From the NCBI GenBank assembly GCA_002363575.1, contig DEWI01000167.1, positions 8,777-16,626 of the forward strand: a stretch of DNA of 7,850 nucleotides, written 5' to 3'. The first letter of the stretch is position 1. Every line of letters starts with the position of its first letter. Source of the DNA: Verrucomicrobia bacterium UBA3214 (GTDB lineage Bacteria; Verrucomicrobiota; Kiritimatiellia; RFP12; UBA1067). Position numbers and translations under genes: made by a program. The notes below the pieces were generated by a model. The model made no database searches. It had not been told where the DNA came from and saw only the letters and a program-made list of their open reading frames with translations. Below are positions 5,141-7,850 of this stretch, in pieces.

Positions 5141-7699
5141 TCAGCTTTCCAGCACTTCCGCCTGCTTGTCGCTGCTGGACGGAATTGAATCGAGTCCTAG
5201 CTCTGTGGCCTTCGCGGCGAAGCCGGGAATCCTGTCCTTGTAGGAGACGGCGACGCGGCGCAGCGCCATCACCTGGCGCTTCGAAAGCGAATGCCTGCGC
5301 AGGAACTGGTCGGCCAGAGACTCCACGAAGCTCTTGTCGTCGTAAACCTTCTTGCCGCGTTTCTGCTGCGGGCGCCATTCCGTGACGGTCTTCATCAGCG
5401 CGAGGAGGCCGGGCACGGCGGGGTCGGTGTCGTCGCCCGTGAAGCCCTCCGGGACGAATTCGGAGAGGCGCTCGCGCACTTCCTGGCAGTCCGGCAGGGA
5501 AGAAGCGTTCTCGCCGACGGCGCGCGCGAGTATGACGAACTGCTTCATGGAAAGCGAACGTCCCTTGTCCCACTGCTCGCGAAGCGACTTGAGAAACGGA
5601 TTGCGCAGCATGCCGCCGATGCGATCCATGACTTCGAAGCTGTACTTGACCAGCTCGTCGTCGGCCATCTGCGGCATGATGGAAGCGCCCGCGCCCATGC
5701 CTTCGGCGCGCAGGCGCGCTTCCACGTCGGGAATTTGCGCCGAGTAGCCGACGGCCATGCGGATAAGCGCGTCGAGCTGGCGGTTGCTGAGCGGCTTCCT
5801 GCCTTCGGCAAGCTGTGTTTTCACGCTTTCGACGAAAGCCTTGTCGTCATAGACGCGCTTGCCGATCTTCTTGGCGCTCTTCCACTCCTTGACTTCGTCG
5901 AGAAGCGCGAAGACGACTTCGAACTTCTTGGCGCCCGGCGCCGGATTCGCCTCGGCGAGCGTCTCGGAGAAGCGGGAGTAGAAACCGGAGAGCATGTCGT
6001 TCATCGGCTCGCCGTGTTCTTCGATCTTGTCCAGCTCCTCCTCCATCTTCGCGGTGTAGCCGACGTTGAAAAGCGCTTCCATCTTCTTCACCAGCCAGTC
6101 GCAGACGAGAATGCCGCGCTCCAGCGGAACGAGCTTGCGCGATTCTGTCGCGGCGTACTTGCGCAGCTTCAGAGTCTCGATCGTCTGCGCGTAGGTGGAA
6201 GGACGGCCGACGCCATTCTCCTCCAGCGCCTTGACGAGCGAAGCTTCGGAATAGTGCTGCGGCCCTTTCGTCTGGCGCTCGTCCGCGATCCAGCGCTTCG
6301 CGGCGAGAATCTCGCCAGGCTCGAGCGGCGGGAGCTTGTCCACTTCGTCGCTGTCGTCCGGGGCTTCGTCGTCGGTGCCATCCTGCGTTTTTTTCTTCGC
6401 CGGCAGGCGCAAGACCTTGAGGAAGCCGTCGAAATCTATGTCCGTGGCCGACGCGGTGAATTGGTAGGACCGCGTGAGGGTGTCCTTGACGGCGCGCAGC
6501 ACGACGGTCCGCACGGTGGTGCGGGCCTCGGCCATCTGGCTGGCGAGGAAGCGCCGCCATATGAGATCGTAGAGCTTCAGCTCTGCATCGGCGAGCCCGG
6601 AGGCGTGCGGAGCGCGCGCGACGTCTGTTGGGCGGATGGCTTCGTGGGCCTCCTGCGCCGAGGATTTGGACTTGTAGAAATTCGGCGTCGGCGGGTAGTA
6701 CTGGTCGCCGTATGTCGCGGAGATGTACTCCTTGGCGGCCTGGCGCGCCTGCGCCGAGACATTCACGGAGTCCGTGCGCATATAGGTGATGAAGCCCTGC
6801 TCGTAGAGCGACTGCGCCAGCTTCATCGCCCTTCCCGGCGACATGCCAAGCGCGCTCGACGCGGCCTGCTGGAGCGTCGAAGTCGTGAAAGGCGGAAGCG
6901 GGCGGCGCTTCTTCGGCTGCGCCTTGAGATTCTCGACTTCGAGTTCGGCGCCGGCCAGCTCGAGAAGGATGTTGTCGGCCGTCTGGCGCTCGCGGATATC
7001 CGGCTTTTCGCCGTCGCAACGCCATAGGCGGGCGACGAATTTCTCGGCGCGCGGCTCCTTCTTCGCGGCCTCCACGCCCATCACGAAAAACGTCTCGGGG
7101 ACGAAAGCGTCGATCTCGCGCTGGCGCTCCACGAGAAGGCGCAGCGCTACGGACTGCACGCGGCCCGCGCTCAGGGTCTTCGGGTTCGCGCAGTTGATAT
7201 TCGCCCACAGCAGCGGCGAGACTTTGTAGCCCACCAGACGGTCGAGGATGCGGCGCGCCTGCTGCGCATCCACGCGCGGCATGTTTATATCGCCGGGGTT
7301 TTCCACGGCCGCGAGGACTGCGGGCTTCGTTATCTCGTTGTAGGAGACGCGGTAGAACGGCTTCTTCGCCGCGGCCGTCTTGAGGACTTCCCGCAAATGC
7401 CAGGCGATCGCCTCCCCTTCGCGGTCGGGATCGCTCGCAAGATACACGGCGCTTGCCGACTTCGCCTGCGCGCGCAACTCCGCAACCACCTTCTTCTTGT
7501 CGTCGGAAATCTCATACGTCGGCGTAAACACCCATTTTCCTTCGCCGACGCTTTCAATGCGAATGGCGTTGCCCGTCTTCGGCAGATCGCGTATATGCCC
7601 GACAGAACTCTTAACGATGAAATCGCCGCCGAGATATTTGCCTATCGTCTTGGCCTTCGCCGGCGACTCCACAATCAACAATTTCTTCTTGCTGTCCAT
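5141..7699 (-). CDS. topA: DNA topoisomerase I (type IA) with zinc-free repeat C-terminus
   Basis: This enzyme relaxes negatively supercoiled DNA by a single-strand break through a 5'-phosphotyrosine link. The product has 852 residues counted from ATG 7699. A TTG directly upstream at 7702 is in frame, but AAAGGG 9 bases before the ATG fits ATG better. The toprim domain shows VESPAKAKTIGKYL (Glu11) and the metal site SDPDREGEAIAWHL (Asp90, Asp92, Glu94). Next come TLSAGRVQSVALRLLVERQ and the active-site segment GFITYMRTDSVN, with Tyr306 and Arg308. EAHEAIRPTD and GVGRPSTYAQTI complete the core, which ends near residue 590. An acidic linker lies near 440-455. The roughly 260 C-terminal residues have no CxxC zinc ribbons, unlike Escherichia coli TopA, and instead carry three diverged helical repeats. 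The gene heads an apparent operon with the recombinase and the kinase. Confidence 0.97.
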   Translation of the reverse strand: MDSKKKLLIVESPAKAKTIGKYLGGDFIVKSSVGHIRDLPKTGNAIRIESVGEGKWVFTPTYEISDDKKKVVAELRAQAKSASAVYLASDPDREGEAIAWHLREVLKTAAAKKPFYRVSYNEITKPAVLAAVENPGDINMPRVDAQQARRILDRLVGYKVSPLLWANINCANPKTLSAGRVQSVALRLLVERQREIDAFVPETFFVMGVEAAKKEPRAEKFVARLWRCDGEKPDIRERQTADNILLELAGAELEVENLKAQPKKRRPLPPFTTSTLQQAASSALGMSPGRAMKLAQSLYEQGFITYMRTDSVNVSAQARQAAKEYISATYGDQYYPPTPNFYKSKSSAQEAHEAIRPTDVARAPHASGLADAELKLYDLIWRRFLASQMAEARTTVRTVVLRAVKDTLTRSYQFTASATDIDFDGFLKVLRLPAKKKTQDGTDDEAPDDSDEVDKLPPLEPGEILAAKRWIADERQTKGPQHYSEASLVKALEENGVGRPSTYAQTIETLKLRKYAATESRKLVPLERGILVCDWLVKKMEALFNVGYTAKMEEELDKIEEHGEPMNDMLSGFYSRFSETLAEANPAPGAKKFEVVFALLDEVKEWKSAKKIGKRVYDDKAFVESVKTQLAEGRKPLSNRQLDALIRMAVGYSAQIPDVEARLRAEGMGAGASIMPQMADDELVKYSFEVMDRIGGMLRNPFLKSLREQWDKGRSLSMKQFVILARAVGENASSLPDCQEVRERLSEFVPEGFTGDDTDPAVPGLLALMKTVTEWRPQQKRGKKVYDDKSFVESLADQFLRRHSLSKRQVMALRRVAVSYKDRIPGFAAKATELGLDSIPSSSDKQAEVLES
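5195..5923 (-). repeat. Three diverged repeats encoding the TopA C-terminus
   Basis: Residues about 593-668, 686-747 and 764-835 of TopA align with each other. Repeats 1 and 3 are clearest: both contain EW, then K.GK.VYDDK.FVES, then LS.RQ..AL.R.AV.Y and IP. By hand about 29 of 64 aligned positions are identical. Repeat 2 keeps only FLKSLREQW, SLSMKQF and LARAVG. Codons differ even where residues match, so the duplication is old. It occupies the place where other topoisomerases have DNA-binding zinc ribbons, so a DNA-binding role is a reasonable inference. Confidence 0.75.
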
Positions 7700-7732
7700 C
7701 AAGTTGTACCCTTTCCAATTTGAGCAGGGCAG

Positions 7733-7761
7733 ATTTTACCATTTTCCGTCCCGTCTTTCAA
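7733..7761 (-). promoter_or_regulatory. topA operon promoter with extended -10
   Basis: On the minus strand, TTGAAA (7761-7756), a 17-base spacer and TAAAAT (7738-7733) preceded by TGG form a strong sigma-70-type promoter with a TGn extension. Transcription should start near 7726, giving a leader of about 27 bases that contains the AAAGGG ribosome binding site before ATG 7699. Confidence 0.82.
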
Positions 7762-7762
7762 G

Positions 7763-7850
7763 GGGGAGCGCTTTCTGCGCGCGCGCCGGCGGGCCGCGCG
7801 ACGGAAAGCGCGCGCCCCTGCGCGGGACGTTCCCGCGGAAAGGCGCGCGC
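7763..7850. other. GC-rich non-coding stretch upstream of topA with inverted and direct repeats
   Basis: I find no gene here. It holds a perfect 7-bp inverted repeat, CGCGGGA-CGT-TCCCGCG (7821-7837), a run of alternating C/G near 7777-7786, and an imperfect direct repeat GGAAAG(G)CGCGCGC at 7803-7815 and 7837-7850. No T-run flanks the hairpin on either strand, so it is not a clear terminator. The region continues beyond the window. Confidence 0.4.

Noticed and set aside
5291..7027. Long plus-strand open frame (578 codons) opposite topA
   Set aside because: It lies antisense to a gene with full catalytic motifs. Its translation is compositionally biased (rich in Arg, Leu, Ala, Val) with no recognisable motif, as expected for an antisense frame of a GC-rich gene.

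Overview
The window is a compact, GC-rich stretch of bacterial chromosome. Every gene I can support lies on the minus strand, so transcription runs from high to low coordinates. In that order the genes are: topA (DNA topoisomerase I), a XerC/XerD-type tyrosine recombinase, a pyridoxamine/pyridoxal kinase, a small exported lysozyme-like protein, an RluA-family pseudouridine synthase, trpF (phosphoribosylanthranilate isomerase), a CsoR-family metal-sensing repressor, and the N-terminal half of a CPC-type heavy-metal P-type ATPase that runs off the left edge.

Right block (about 7770 to 2082). A near-consensus promoter (TTGAAA, 17-base spacer, extended -10 TGG-TAAAAT) sits upstream of topA. The recombinase follows topA after 7 bases and the kinase follows after another 7 bases, so these three look like one operon. 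A second extended -10 promoter lies in the 46-base gap before the lysozyme-like gene and would give an almost leaderless mRNA. The pseudouridine synthase follows 23 bases later, and its TGA overlaps the trpF ATG (ATGA). The contents are mixed housekeeping: DNA topology and dimer resolution, vitamin B6 salvage, cell wall, RNA modification and tryptophan synthesis. I infer co-transcription for economy, not one pathway.

Left block (about 1446 to 1). After a weak hairpin past trpF comes a self-contained metal-resistance unit. A perfect TTGACA/TATAAT promoter has a perfect CsoR-type operator palindrome (ATACCCC-TAG-GGGGTAT) filling most of its spacer and overlapping the -10. It drives csoR and then the metal ATPase. 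CsoR has the Cys-His-Cys copper-sensing set, so copper-relieved repression of a Cu(I) exporter is the simplest reading. The ATPase lacks the usual N-terminal HMA domain and instead has several cysteine pairs.

The organism cannot be identified from the sequence alone. The G+C content, sigma-70-like promoters, a topoisomerase I without C-terminal zinc ribbons, and a kinase resembling those of anaerobic gut bacteria suggest an anaerobic bacterium. The PVC group (Kiritimatiellota, Lentisphaerae or Verrucomicrobia) is my low-confidence guess. I see no mobile element, CRISPR array, rRNA or tRNA. The most unusual items are the three-repeat zinc-free C-terminus of TopA, the cysteine pattern of the ATPase, and the extended -10 promoters, one of them probably leaderless.
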